This document shows, piece after piece, positions 1-12,900 of a stretch of 64,000 bases of DNA. The position numbers were made by a program, and so were the translations under genes. Numbering within the stretch: position 1 is the stretch's first letter; the number at the start of each line of letters is the position of its first letter. Source of the DNA: Branchiostoma floridae (Eukaryota > Chordata > Leptocardii > Amphioxiformes > Branchiostomatidae); contig NC_049982.1 of NCBI RefSeq assembly GCF_000003815.2, positions 487,815-551,814 of the forward strand, in the 5' to 3' direction. The notes below the pieces were generated by a model that did no database searches, was not told where the DNA came from, and worked only from the letters and a program-made list of their open reading frames with translations.

Positions 1-19
1 GTTTACATTTCAGGTAAAT

Positions 20-375
20 TCTAGTTACAGAACAATTCTGGCTTGTGAGTTATGATTGTTCGAAGATGATGAAAAATAATGTATTTTATCAAAATCATAA
101 AAAATGACCCACTTTAAAGGACAATTACATAGTAACGAAACAAGAACCTGAACTTTACAAACATGCATTTGATAGACAATACATTGGTTTATAATCCATG
201 TGAATTTTAATTGCAGAGCAACTTTGGTATGGAACTTATGATTGTTTAAAGAGAGCACAAAATGACATATCATCAAAATCATGAAATTTGACCCACTTCG
301 ACGGACGATTGCGTAGCAACAAAACAAGAACCCAAACTTTGCTAGCATTCATCTAATAGCCATATAGTAGGTTAT
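20..375 (-). repeat. two-unit degenerate tandem repeat at the left edge
   Basis: Two units of about 190 bp share TTATGATTGTT, ATCAAAATCAT, TGACCCACTT, ACAAGAACC and GCATT-AT. Related words recur to about 700. Nothing else was recognised in 376-1345, which is the 3' flank or UTR of TRIM33. Confidence 0.6.
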
Positions 376-1345
376 TATTTGTAGTAAATTGCAAGCGAAA
401 ATATTTTATACTTATGGACTTTCAGTGCTTTGAAGTTGGGCAAAATTTCAGATTCTTTACAACCTGAAAACAGTGTAATGTATTCAGGCTGCCCAGGGCC
501 TTAGAATTTACAGGAGATTAACTTTACTGCTATTTCATACAAGTTTAGGCATTGCTCTGATCAGCATATTCTGCCTTTGTTGTTTAGTTAAAGCATTGTT
601 CAGTGATAGTGTCCTAAAGTTGGCCAATTTTCATGTTTTTGACATGCCCAAATCCGGCAAAATGGCCCCCAAACTTCTTTGGCCTGTTGCCATGGCAACG
701 AGGGGTTCTGAGAAGAAAGAAAGCTATTTTGAGGGGTTGTGTACCAAGTACTATCACTGTGCAAAAAAGGAGCCAAATCTATTTTTTGACCGGTGCCACC
801 ATTGTTTGACCCTTACAGACATTCGCTCTTAACTGCTAATAACTGAAAAAAATAACGCTTTTCCCAGACCTATGTAAATTTACATGGCATTTAGAAGAAT
901 TAACTAACTTTAATACAGTCTTACTTCATGTAATTGGTCAGAACCAAACAAAAACATAACCTTTTTAACAAAATTAACTACTGTAACAGTATACATCACT
1001 TATAATATTGAAACTGTTAAGAATGAATATTTTCTTGTGAATATTGTTTTGTATGCCACTTTTTCCTTCCACGCCTTTTTATAATTTATGGTTTGTTCTG
1101 GTTTGAAAATCGTTCTTTGGTTACTTCCCTTTAAAAGGGTTTTACAAATCAATTGACAAGGTCTACAACTAACTACCCATGTCTGGAAAACTGCCTTGGC
1201 AACGATACACTGCCAAGTTTCAAGGCATTTTTCTTAGTAATACATTTTTTCTCTTGCATCAATGAAAGTGTGTCGACAGAGGAAAAATGCTCCATAAATA
1301 CATTTGTAACTTCCACAAATATTGCAAAATGTCCTGTAAAACGTT

Positions 1346-1588
1346 CTATCTAATATGTACAATTGGTTCCTTTGACGATTTCTCTTCCGTCTTTCTCCTA
1401 TCTCCGGACGGTGCCCTCCTCTTCTTGGGCTCAGTGACCCCTGACCCGGAAGCACTTCCAACTGTTTCCTCCCCACATCTCCTCATGTAGACCAGGAAGG
1501 AGGACAGGAACTCAGGAGCATGGTAGGTCAGAAGCCTTTCTGTCCAGGCCTCCACTTCTTTTCCAGCTTTGCCCATGTCAGAGACAGG
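1346..1588 (-). CDS. TRIM33: TRIM33 alternative last coding exon B (ends VHIR)
   Basis: This 81-codon exon has acceptor TTTTCTCTCCAG in phase 0 and stop TAG at 1348-1346. It starts [20 protein letters not shown], equivalent to the last bromodomain helix, then has a basic stretch (EPKKRRAP) and ends EPIVHIR. As I recall, vertebrate TRIM33 ends in a very similar ...PVHIK, so this is probably the ancestral C-terminus and exon A the derived duplicate. It would be used by skipping exon A, or by termination past it. Confidence 0.85.
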   Translation of the reverse strand, partial: PVSDMGKAGKEVEAWTERLLTYHAPEFLSSFLVYMRRCGEETVGSASGSGVTEPKKRRAPSGDRRKTEEKSSKEPIVHIR

Positions 1589-3911
1589 CTGGAGAGAAAA
1601 GAGCAAGGCAGTTTAGAGTTACATCCAAAAATAGTTTTAGCAGCTTTGTGCATTTGTACATCGCTGGCTAGCAAAGTTCTTTCCTAGTAAAGCCACACTG
1701 ACTTGATACCATTATGGATGACATCTGCGCGCATTGATTTCGCTTGTTCTCAAAAAGAACAACAAAAAAAACGGTGACAATATTTCAATGATAGCACATG
1801 CCTGGACTGGATGTTTAGTCCGGTGGTTTAGCAGTATTTTTTCTCACCATCGCACATTTGTTTCGGAGTCTCCAGAGGGTTGTCATCCATAATATCATGT
1901 CAATGTGGCCTTACCCTGTTTTTTCTGCCTAATTACTTCTTAGCTGATATTTTGGTGACCTGCTTTCACCTTCCTCAGGGCAGTGGTGACTAGTTCTATG
2001 AGTGCTAAGCAGCAGAAGCAGTTTGTATTATAATTTATACAAGTCTTTGGTATGACAAGTATGAGGTAAGACTACAAGGCGAACACTGTACCCACTTCTA
2101 GGGGGGTGGGGGTGGGGGGGTATAAACTTGGTCACGTTTGGGGATGCATTCTGCACGTTGCAGGCTTGCAGCACATACCACCTTTTATCCTGTTGCGTAG
2201 TACACTTACACTTTAAGTTGGATGAATTGATTGAGTTTCCCTTTATGCATTTCAATACAGACTTTTCACTGACCTCATAGGAAACCCCTATATACTATAT
2301 ACAAGCACAGCAGCAGCATGCCAGCATAATGGACCGATCCCCAAACCCCGCCCCCTGTTCGATCATGGTTCTATTTCGAACACCTCCGTTAAAAATAGCC
2401 ATTTCTGTCCCACTTGGGCTGTTTTTGATGGAGGAGTTCCAAATAGAATAGGGGGTTCTATTTGTTCGACAGGATCGATTCATAGGGCTGTCTTAAGCTT
2501 CATTGTCTGGGAGCCCATTTCATTAATTTTCTTAGCTAAATCTGTCATTTTAAGCTCACTAAAATACAGTTCAGATTTTTTTTGACAGATGGGGTGAAAA
2601 TTTTGTCCATCCAAACAAGCAAGTTTCCATCCTGAGACAGAGGGACGGGTCCTGGAGACAGCACAGGTGTATACATGGGGCTCAAATCACATAAATGAAT
2701 GTTCCATTGCGACCTTAACCACCTCGCAGTTGTTCGGCACCAAGCATGTATTGTTAGCAGGATTGTGCAGCATAGCTGGCAGAAGGGAATTTCCCTCGCT
2801 AGCTGTATGTTTTTATGACTAACACCGACGTCACCACAACATTAGCAGGAATGGTCTCACCCTGCAGTTTAATCTCTTTCATCAGGACTCGTTTTCTTTT
2901 TTCTGCTTTTTTCTGGCGTTAGCAGGCGGTTCTTCTACGCTCCTGCTCAGCGCAGGGTTCTCCATCTGATGGCCCAGAGTGCACACGAACGTTTCCACGT
3001 GATCGGGACAGTAGGTGGCCAATCTTTCCGTAAAAAAGTCGGCTATCAGCTTTCCCGCGTGGCCCACCTCCGATTCCCCCTGTGGCAGCGACAGAGAGAA
3101 TAAGCTCATCTCAAAAACAGAAATAAATTAACAAGTAGTTTACAAATTTACAAAATGTTTTACATGGCTTCTGTCCTTTGCACAGAGCTTAGTGCAAAGA
3201 CCATGCCACAAAATCAAAATGTATAGAAAACGCAAATTTGTCACAATATGTTGCAATTTTTATGTATTCCATTTGTAGTGCTATACACAGTAGGTCTGCT
3301 CATGAGACATTGATTGCAACAAACAAAATGTAATTTTCAGCAGCTTACAATTCAATAATACACATTTGTACATCACTCAGCCTCAGTCATTTTACATCCA
3401 GTACATGTACAAAGCTGCTGTGTGAAAGATATATAAATGCAAGGCAACAATGAAGCACCACCTAGTTTTATTAAGCCCAGGCATGAGTGTCTACTTTTGG
3501 GCCAAGTTGAGTTCAAGATTTTTCTGATTACAAGATTAGTTACTAGTACATATTCATCCTTTGCTACAAGCATTTTGCTGACAGCCAATCAAGCAGTTGA
3601 TTTCTTTTACCTTGAAGTTGATCTCCACAAAAGAGCTTAAGAATTTTTTGTTCCATGCTTATCATATCGACAGCAGAGACCAGAATCACTTCACCAGCTC
3701 ACCAGAGAAAAAGCAGAAAAAAGAAAACTGTCTCCCTATGCTGAAGTTACACCATAGCGAAGGTTTGGGGCAAATTGAATTGGTTTGCCTGGAAAAGCGC
3801 TGCAACTAGCAGGATTTTATATTGATAAAATTGTAGGTGAGATAGCATTTAAAATATGCCATGATACAGGATAGAACTAAATAATCCAATAAGGAATGTG
3901 TTAGGGCGGTC

Positions 3912-3942
<31 letters not shown>

Positions 3943-6900
3943 ACACACACACACACAGGTAAACTCTCATGCTAACCCCTCACCAGGTTGTACTTAGCAC
4001 AGTTGGTGAGGACCAGGGCGATGCTATAGATGAACTGTTAGCCCTGTTAACCACACACACACACACAAGTGAGTTCTCACCAGGTTGTACTTAGCACAGT
4101 TGGTGAGGACCAGGGCGATGCCATAGATGAACTCCTCCATGCTCTGGTAGTGGTTGAAGTGCTTCCTGTGCAGTTTGCTCTCGATTGTGGTCAGGTCCAT
4201 CGGGTGGGCGATGATCTTATGGTAGTTCGGAACCTACAGATATAAAGAAGTTTGGGACATGCTCAGGATATGTACAGTCTTATAACACATCAGCCACAAC
4301 TGGAGTAAAACTCCTTTCTGTTCCTCTTCAACAATCCAACAGTATCTACCTGAACTCTTTACTCAAGGGCCTCCCTCTTCCTACTGACTGACTGACTGAA
4401 TATACTTTTCCATTTTGGTTAATCTATAGGTGGCATCAAGTCCGTACAGGTGATTACATCACAGTACTGTCATTTAGTTGTTGTTTTTTTTCATTTGGCT
4501 GATAGTGTAACATAGCTGTGCTGCAGCTTACACTTTTGTCTGGGGTTGCACTCTTCTCAATAAATATATTATCATCTTAAAATGCAGTTTACCCATCAAG
4601 GGGGCCAACAGCTAAATCCTCTAAAAATAATAATAATTTAGGTGAGGGTTTCTGCCAAACCTTTTACCTTTGTACAGATGTTCAGGGGTTTGATTATAAG
4701 ACTGTCAGTACATTTTCAAATAAAATAGTATTGAAGATTTGTAAAGATACTTACGGATGTTGGAACAGGATCATGGAAAGGGACACTGTGTTCGTGGGAA
4801 AACAACTCCAGCAGAATCTTTTCACACACCTGGGGGAAGTAAGACAACAAGACTTATGATGAGTGTCCAAAGCCTTACATGTACATTGCACACATACTGT
4901 TACATGAGATTAGATTAGTTGTTAGATACTTGCAGTAGTACATAGTTCAACTCTCATGTATATACAGATTGCCATACATTGTACCTGTTACAATTGTTGT
5001 GCAATAAAGTTCTTCTATTGTATAGCTATTGAAAACCACCAGCCAAAAAAAAAGACGACAGTCCCAAAAGTAACAGAGTAGGGGTGGCCGTACTGGGAGT
5101 TAAATTATCTTTACTCTGTGGTACAAAATAATAACTTGTGATGAATTTAAAAAATTCACAGGAACTTTACATAATGATAGATATTTATCTTTGCAAAACC
5201 ATGCCCAAAGGCTAATTGCATTCTCAAGAGAAAAGTAAATGTATGCATAACCCATTACCTTGAGGTCCCTTTCAGGAATCCCAGTCGGTGCCTTTCGTTT
5301 GTTGCCATGTTCAGATATGGGGGTGGTGTCTGCTTCTGGCAGCTCCTCACACAATGTGCACATGAAGTCTCCACTGGAGGGGCAACAAGAAGGGTAGCCT
5401 GATTAAATCTGGCTTATAGCAGCCCGCCCAACATCCACCGGCCTGCGCCGTGAGGGGCCAGTTATAGCCCTGGACAGTAGAGCTTGTGTTACACATACAA
5501 GAAGAAGGGGAACCATGTAAGATGTAATATACAACAGAAGCAAGATGGTCAGTGGTACCTTAGGGTAGTTGACATAACATCTTAAGGTTCTGGGTTCGAA
5601 TCTTTCACAGGATCTAGTGTTGTGCCCTTGGGAAAGGCACTTAGTACATATTTTCTGTCTCCTTAAAATGTAGTATCATACCTGGGCATGGCGGGAATGT
5701 TGGGGACGTGACAGGTGAGGTGGTACACCTGGGAACAGGTGCCTTACCTGGGCATGGCCGGAATGTTGGGGACGTGACAGGTGAGGTGGTACACTTGGGA
5801 ACTCGTCTTACCTGGGCATGGCCGGAATGTTGGGTACATGACAGGTGAGGTGGTACACCTGGGAACAGGTGCCTTACCTGGGCATGGCCGGAATGTTGGG
5901 TACATGACAGGTGAGGTGGTACACCTGGGAACAGGTGCCTTACCTGGGCATGGCCGGAATGTTGGGTACAAGACAGGTGAGGTGGTACACTTGGGAACTC
6001 GTCTTACCTGGGCATGGCCGGAATGTTGGGAACGTGACAGGTGAGGTGGTACACCTTGGGGCAGGTGTCACAGCAGAGCAGGTCGCCGCCGTTGTGACAC
6101 ACCGCGCACCAGTCTTCGTTGGGATCCTCCGGGTTGTGTGTAGGTTGTGCATCCATGGCCGCCAACGCGTCGGCTGCCGTGGGGAGAGGTAGTCCCGTGT
6201 TGGACACGGGGAGCCCGGTGGTTGCCGGGGGCAGTTCCGTGGTTGCCGAGGCGGAGGCACCTGTGCTGAGACTCTCGTGATCACCTTCTCCTCTCCCACA
6301 GGTGTGCGACAGTCCCTGGTGTTTAATACAAACAAAGAAATTATTTCTTAATTTATTTTTTTAAATTAAATTTGCACTTGAGTCTTGACAGGTGATCGAA
6401 GTTATGCTGACTTTCCAGAGTGAATGTTTTTAGATATCATTGGTGGAATATATTTATATTGACCAGTGGAATTATCTTGTCTTTATTTTATTTGCATTTT
6501 GCTTGATCTCGGCTTTCCAAAAACGGATATATCTACCTACGTGTATGTACCTAGCGCTATTGTATATCATTCCTAAGTCCCATAATACTATTATTAATAG
6601 TACAGGGGTTGCTGTGCTGAATTCCACAGGTTACCTGTCTCCTCGAATGACCCTAAATTCTAACCCATCTTCTTAAGATTAAGCATTTTAGAAGCCTTAT
6701 CTACTACATGCTTGTTTCTAGAACTTACCTTTTCTTGTTTTACCCTGACATTAGTGTTGGTGGAGGTGCTACCCGGCTCCCCCTGGCTGCCAGCAGCAAA
6801 ACTGCAGCTGGCACCTGAGTTTGACTTTTCTTTCTTAACGTCTTTCAAGACGTCTTGAAGGGGAACCTGGGGCTGGAATCTTGGGGTAAAATAATAGGCA

Positions 6901-9900
6901 GGCAGGTTTGGGTATGGGCATGTCCTGGTTAATTCATGATATGAAGGAGATATTAATAAATTGATAATATTAATATGATAATGGGGCACGCAATGAGAAA
7001 ATGTGTTGGTTTTAAGGCAAGTTAAGTGTAAAAAAAATATTATATGTTGCAACAAAAAAGGGTAAAGAAGAAAATAGACTACATTAAGTTATCATCATCT
7101 TCTGACATTTTTTTTACCATTAATAAAATTGATTTTATCCTATTTCCGAAAAAAGTGCTTTAAACCAATCTTTAACTTTGATATACTTGTAACTTTTCAG
7201 TTATTGCATCAAACATTGGTCAACACAGAAAAATAGAGGCAATGTTAAAAGGATTCCATTGCTGGATGTGAAAATGCATAGAAAAAAATCTAAATTTCGG
7301 GCAAGTGAAAATTTTGTATGGGCTTATGTACTTGCCCGATAGGACAAGTGAGTTGAGACAGTAATACATGTACTTTGTAGTCTCGACCATTTGTGCAAAG
7401 TATGTACTTTTTCAAAGACTTCAACATACCCTGCACTGTCCCTACTGCTGGGTCTTGACCTTGACCTTTGACCCTCAGCCCCAGCTGCCCCTCCTGCTGC
7501 ATTCTCTGGTGGGGAGTTGACCTGTCAGGAGAGGTCAGAGGTCAATTTGCAGATAAACAACTACCTGGTAACTCTGAGAATCATGAAGCCAGGTCTTCAA
7601 ATTCTAGCCAAGTTGCTTTGAACCCGAAAATGCACCCCATTGGTAAAGGCTGCAACCTGCTCACTTTCATATGACATGCAATAAAGTAGGGATGTGTACC
7701 TAGACAGAACTGTACCAGGGCTCGAAATTCATTTTTGGGATTAGGTGTACTGGTGCACCCAGCTTAAAAAGTTGGGTGCACCAAAAAGGTTTTGGGTGCA
7801 CCACTTAAATTAAAGTAATAACCTAGTTACAAGCTATCAAATTCTTCAACAAGTACCATGACAAACATTTTTATATCTTTCTAACATTTAGATGTCAAGA
7901 ATATGATGTATACTTGTAAACTTTGATATTTTTACATATATAAAGCTAAGAAAATATTTACAGAAAATAAATGGGTGCACAGCTCCAATTTTAGGTGCAC
8001 CTGGGTGCACATGCACCCAGTATTTCGAGCCCTGTGTACTGTAGGTGCAGCTACAGTAACTGGTACAGGTATAGGTCCCGAACTGTACCTGTACCTGTTA
8101 CAGTTTGTCAAAGTAAACTGTCAGTGGTTTTCATTGTTGACAGAAACATGAATTAACAGTAAGCAGAATGTTTGTTTAGGCTTCAGGTATTTACTGCAGT
8201 GACAGATACACATCCCTACTATAAAATATATGCCTTTTCCACCCTCTCCCTGTCACCAATCCCCATAGCCAATAGAAATGTGGAGCCAAACAGCTACCTT
8301 AACAGGGTGAAAGTTACGTGGACCGATACATGCCCCATTAAGAGACCACCACACCGCTGCAATGCCTACAGAATGGGCACGGCTTTTACCTGTCAACTCT
8401 ATACTTACCATCTCTAAGCACAGATATGGAACGTTATGCAAAACGATGATTTGCCCATTATAAGGTCTTGATTCAGATAAAGGCATGGGTACCTGCAGTC
8501 TTGGTGACGAAGGCTGGGCCTGGTAAAGACCCTATCGTTAGTGGCAGCACTACAGGAATTGTTGTATTGTGTTACAATTCTAATTTAAACCATATATCTC
8601 AGGGCTCGAAATTCATTCTGGGGATTAGGTGCACTGGTGCACCCAGCTTAAAAAATTGGGTGCACCAAAAAATTTTTGGGTGCACCACTTAAATTCAAGT
8701 AATAACCTAATAATAAAACTTAGTTACAGGCTATCAAAGCCTTAAATAAGTACCATGACAAACATTTCTGTTATCTTTCTAATACTTTGATGTCAAGAAT
8801 ATGATGTATACTAGTATACTTTGATATCTTTACATACATAAACCTGTGCACCCACAGAAAGTAATTGGGTGAATTTTGGGTGCACCTGGGTGCACATGCA
8901 CCCAGTATTTCGAGCCCTGTATCTGTACACAAAATAAAGCACTTACCAACAAGCTTTCGATCAGTCCTCTGATCCTTCTCAAGTTGAAAGGATCAGAAAA
9001 GTGAAAGAGGCCATTTACATCAGAGCCCATCAACCTTCCCTCAACCGAGACGGGGGCCGATACCGACTGCCAAGCACATATGACCCTTTGCTAACGTCAC
9101 ACTTTTGGTCTGGATGTGTGACTTAGGCTTTGGGTTATTTCAACTTGATAAGGATCAGAGGACTGATCGAAAGCTTGTTGGTAAGCACTTTATTTTGTGC
9201 ACGGATATATGGTTTAAAACTGTAACATAATGTTGACTATCGTCACAGATGAACTTACATTCAAGTATAAGAATTGTTATACTACAAGAATAGTTAAACT
9301 ACAAGATTTGTAAGTGCTAACTTTAACTCTACAAATCAACAGAACATGCTGAAATTGACAGGATTTAAACTTTCACAAATTTTCCCTTTTCATGATGGAA
9401 GTCTACTCTATATTTTTCAAGCAAAAGATGGAGCAAACCAACAAAACGAAAAACAACAACAAACCTGTCCGTTGTCCGAGGGCGAACTAGCGATCCCGCT
9501 GTCGACTCTCTCCTCTTCCCTCGGTAGAGCTGCCATGCCCTGATGCATGCTGGGAGGCGCTGCGCTGGGATTGGCGGGCGCTAACGGTCTCTGTTGCGGA
9601 TACGCTGGCGGCTGCGGGGGGTGCGCCGCGCTTGTACCGGGCTGAGCTGCAGAGGATGCCGGAATGTGCGGAAACATCTAAAAAAAAAGTCATTATTCTT
9701 TTAAGTAAATTGTTCTATATCTGAATATCGACATAAAGTAGATTTACCTGGATTTATTTCATTCGTTTCCTACTTTCATAAATTTGGAATTGATTATCCA
9801 GAGCACATTGGGAAGTGGGGTAGACTACACATTGTCCTATCAAATTAATTTCGATTAATCTTCTGTTTCACAATGATAATCATGTATTCATGGTCTTAAG

Positions 9901-12900
9901 TCTGTTCTCGAATTTTATGTTTCAGTTTTGTTGTTTCTCATGTGTGTCTTTAATTTGTATGTTTGGCATGATATTTGTTCTGTGAAATTACGTTTTTCAT
10001 TAGCAATAAAAAGAATATAAAAAAAAAGGTCCCAATATTGTGACCTTCTGAAAGGCACCTTACACTTCACTTGTCACTGGTGACACTGGTAAGTATGGTA
10101 CCTTAGTTCCTGTTAGGGATGTCCTCTCACGTACTAAATAAAGCCAGAGGTCCCTTGTACCTCTTAAGCTATCTACAAGTTAGTTCTCAACATTGTGACC
10201 TTTAGGAACACTTAACACCTCACTCATCACTGGCGACTCAGGTAGCCTGACTCTGGTACCTTAACTCCAGGACCTGTTAGAGACATCCTCGTCGATCAGA
10301 CATAAAGCCGTTTGAAGAGAGCCACCACCATCTCAAAGTACCCAACAAACACTCAAAACTAGTGCGTTAGAAGGACAATGTACCTGTGGTCTCATGTGGC
10401 GTATGGGGTGGTTCTGAGGCCCCACAATCTAAGCAGAGAGATTTTGTACAATGCTTTACTTCAAAGACTACAATTCAAAAACAAAACTTGTGCCTCTTTA
10501 GCTATCTACAGGTTAGTTCTCAACATTCAGAAATGCATTTGACACTTCACACATCACTGGCAACTCAGGAAGCTCCATCTTAGCTCCTGTAAAAGACATC
10601 CTCTCCAAGTCCAACGAGACATAAAGTCAGAGGTTCCGTGTTTGAGGAGAGTCGACACCAAGTTCACAAACACTCAAAACTAGTATGTACCTGTAGTCTG
10701 ATGAGGCTTCTGGGGCGGTTCTGTGGCCCCACAATCTTCATGTAAGCAGAGAGATTTTGTACTATGCTTTACTTTGAAGATACCAAGTCACACAACTGAT
10801 ACTTCTTCAGGAATCTACAGTACTATAGTGTTGTACCATAGGTCCCAATATTGATATCTGAAAGGCACTTTACGCCTCACTCGTCTCTGGCAACTCTGCT
10901 CTGCTCTGATGACTCTGGTGACTAAGGTACCTTTAAGTTAGCTCCTGTAAAAGATATCCTCTCCAAGTCCAACGAGACATAAAGCCAGAGGTCCCGCGTT
11001 TGAGGACAGTCACCATCACAAAGTACCCAACAAACACTAAAACCTAGTGGGTTAGGACATGTACCTGAGGTCTGATGTGGTTTCTGTTGTGGTTCTGTGG
11101 CCCCACAATCTACATTTAAGCAGAGAGATTTTGTACGATGCTTTACTTTGAAGATACCAAGTCACACAACTGATACTTCTTCAGGAATCTACAGTACTAT
11201 AGTGTTGTACCTTAGGTCCCAATATTGATATCTGAAAGGCACTTTACACCTGACTCGTCTCTGGCAACTCTGTGACTCTGGTGACTCTGGTTACTAAGGT
11301 ACCTTAGCTCCTGTAAAAGACATCCTCTCCAAGTCCAACAAGACATAAATCGAGAGGTCCTCTGTTTGAGAGTCACCACCATCAAGTTGACAAACACTAA
11401 AACCTAGTGGGTTAGGACGTGTACCTGAGGTCTGATGTGGTTTCTGTTGTGGTTCTGTGGCCTGGCCGCTGACTGCATCATACCGTGCAGATGGGCGGCA
11501 GCGCTCTGAGATGTGTGAGTATTTGAAGAGGTTAGTTTTGGCCACATCAATTTATTGCATTGGTTCTCTGGTTGGGATTTTATAGTAAAAACTTCGGGGG
11601 AGGGGATGGGAGGACTTGACTGGAAAACCAAAAGCTTAAAAATCGTAAAATCTTAAAAATCTAAAAATCTTAAAAATATGGTACCGAGGTAGACTTCTCC
11701 TCCAAACTTTTTCTTTTTAATGCAGATTTTCAAGTTCAGCATTACTTTTTCAAATATATTTTTCATTATGAGAACCAACAGATCAAATTCATGTGGTCTT
11801 TGGATAGTTTGGGTAGGGTTGTCTCCAGCTTTTATTTTCTGTCCCACTGCCACTCATTGCTTAGCAGCCTAATATGTTGTTCACTTTCATTGTTATTAAA
11901 TCTGTCATTTGAAGCCTTGGAAACTATCTTTTCATCCATCTCCTTTCATGAAGTTTAGACATTTTGGCGACAGACGGAGAGCAAGTTTTGTCCGTCATAA
12001 CAAGCAAACTTCCGTGCTAAGAGAGAGGGAAGGTCGTGGAGACAGCCCTGAGTATGGAGTGACATCCGGACACCAGATTTACGACCGACCTGTTGTCTGG
12101 ATGGCTGTGCCCGCTGCAGGTTGGCCAGACTAGCTGCCTTCTGTGCCAGCGCCTGGAGCTGCTCCTGGGTGAGAGGGGGAACACTCTGCAGCTTGGGAAG
12201 ACTGTTCAGATTCACCATGCCGGAGGATGTAGGCACCTGGGGGTACAGATAAGAGATTAGCTTTTACTGTGTATATCAACTGACAGATCCTATAAGAGTA
12301 TACACCAAATGTAACCATTGAAAGACAAAATACATTAAATTTCTATGTCTATGTCGGATCAGGATTTAGTTTTAGCTTTACTACAAATTTCTATGCTGAT
12401 GCACATTTAGCTCTAGCTAAAACAAAGTCAGTACAATATGAAAAGTGGATCTAGGAGTTATCTGTGTAGGCCCTTTGTGGTACACACCAGCTTCTGTATC
12501 TGTATTGGTATAGGCAGTATAAATGCCCTTTGGGGTAACACACCAGCACACGAATGGTTTAACTGATTACTGTATTCAAATAGGTGTTGGAACACCTGTT
12601 TGAAAGAGCACTCTAGACCCCATTTCTTAATTCGTTCACTAACTGACGTCATCACCAAAAGAACATATAGGAGCTACTGCCTGTATGGTACCCACTAGTA
12701 GGCTACTAGTGGATGGAGTGTGTTAGGAGGGACATCAAGGTATGCGGTCTGACAGAGGTCAACCCACTGGACAGAGCCGTATGGAAGCGCTATGTGAAGA
12801 CTAGCCGACTGCTGCCTACCCCTGCGTCAGGGATCCCAGCAGCAGTATAATCAAGCAATGGATAGTGAGTGAGTAGTGAAGAGCTATGAATAGACAAACA

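Noticed and set aside
3900-4070. CA-repeat-flanked copy of TRIM33 exon 18 as an alternative exon
   Set aside because: Only the donor end is present, without an acceptor in frame; treated as a border duplication.
8830-9033. Open frame [13 protein letters not shown] in the family A MITEs as a small protein
   Set aside because: It follows from the GGTGCACC words and differs between copies; no conserved start or domain.
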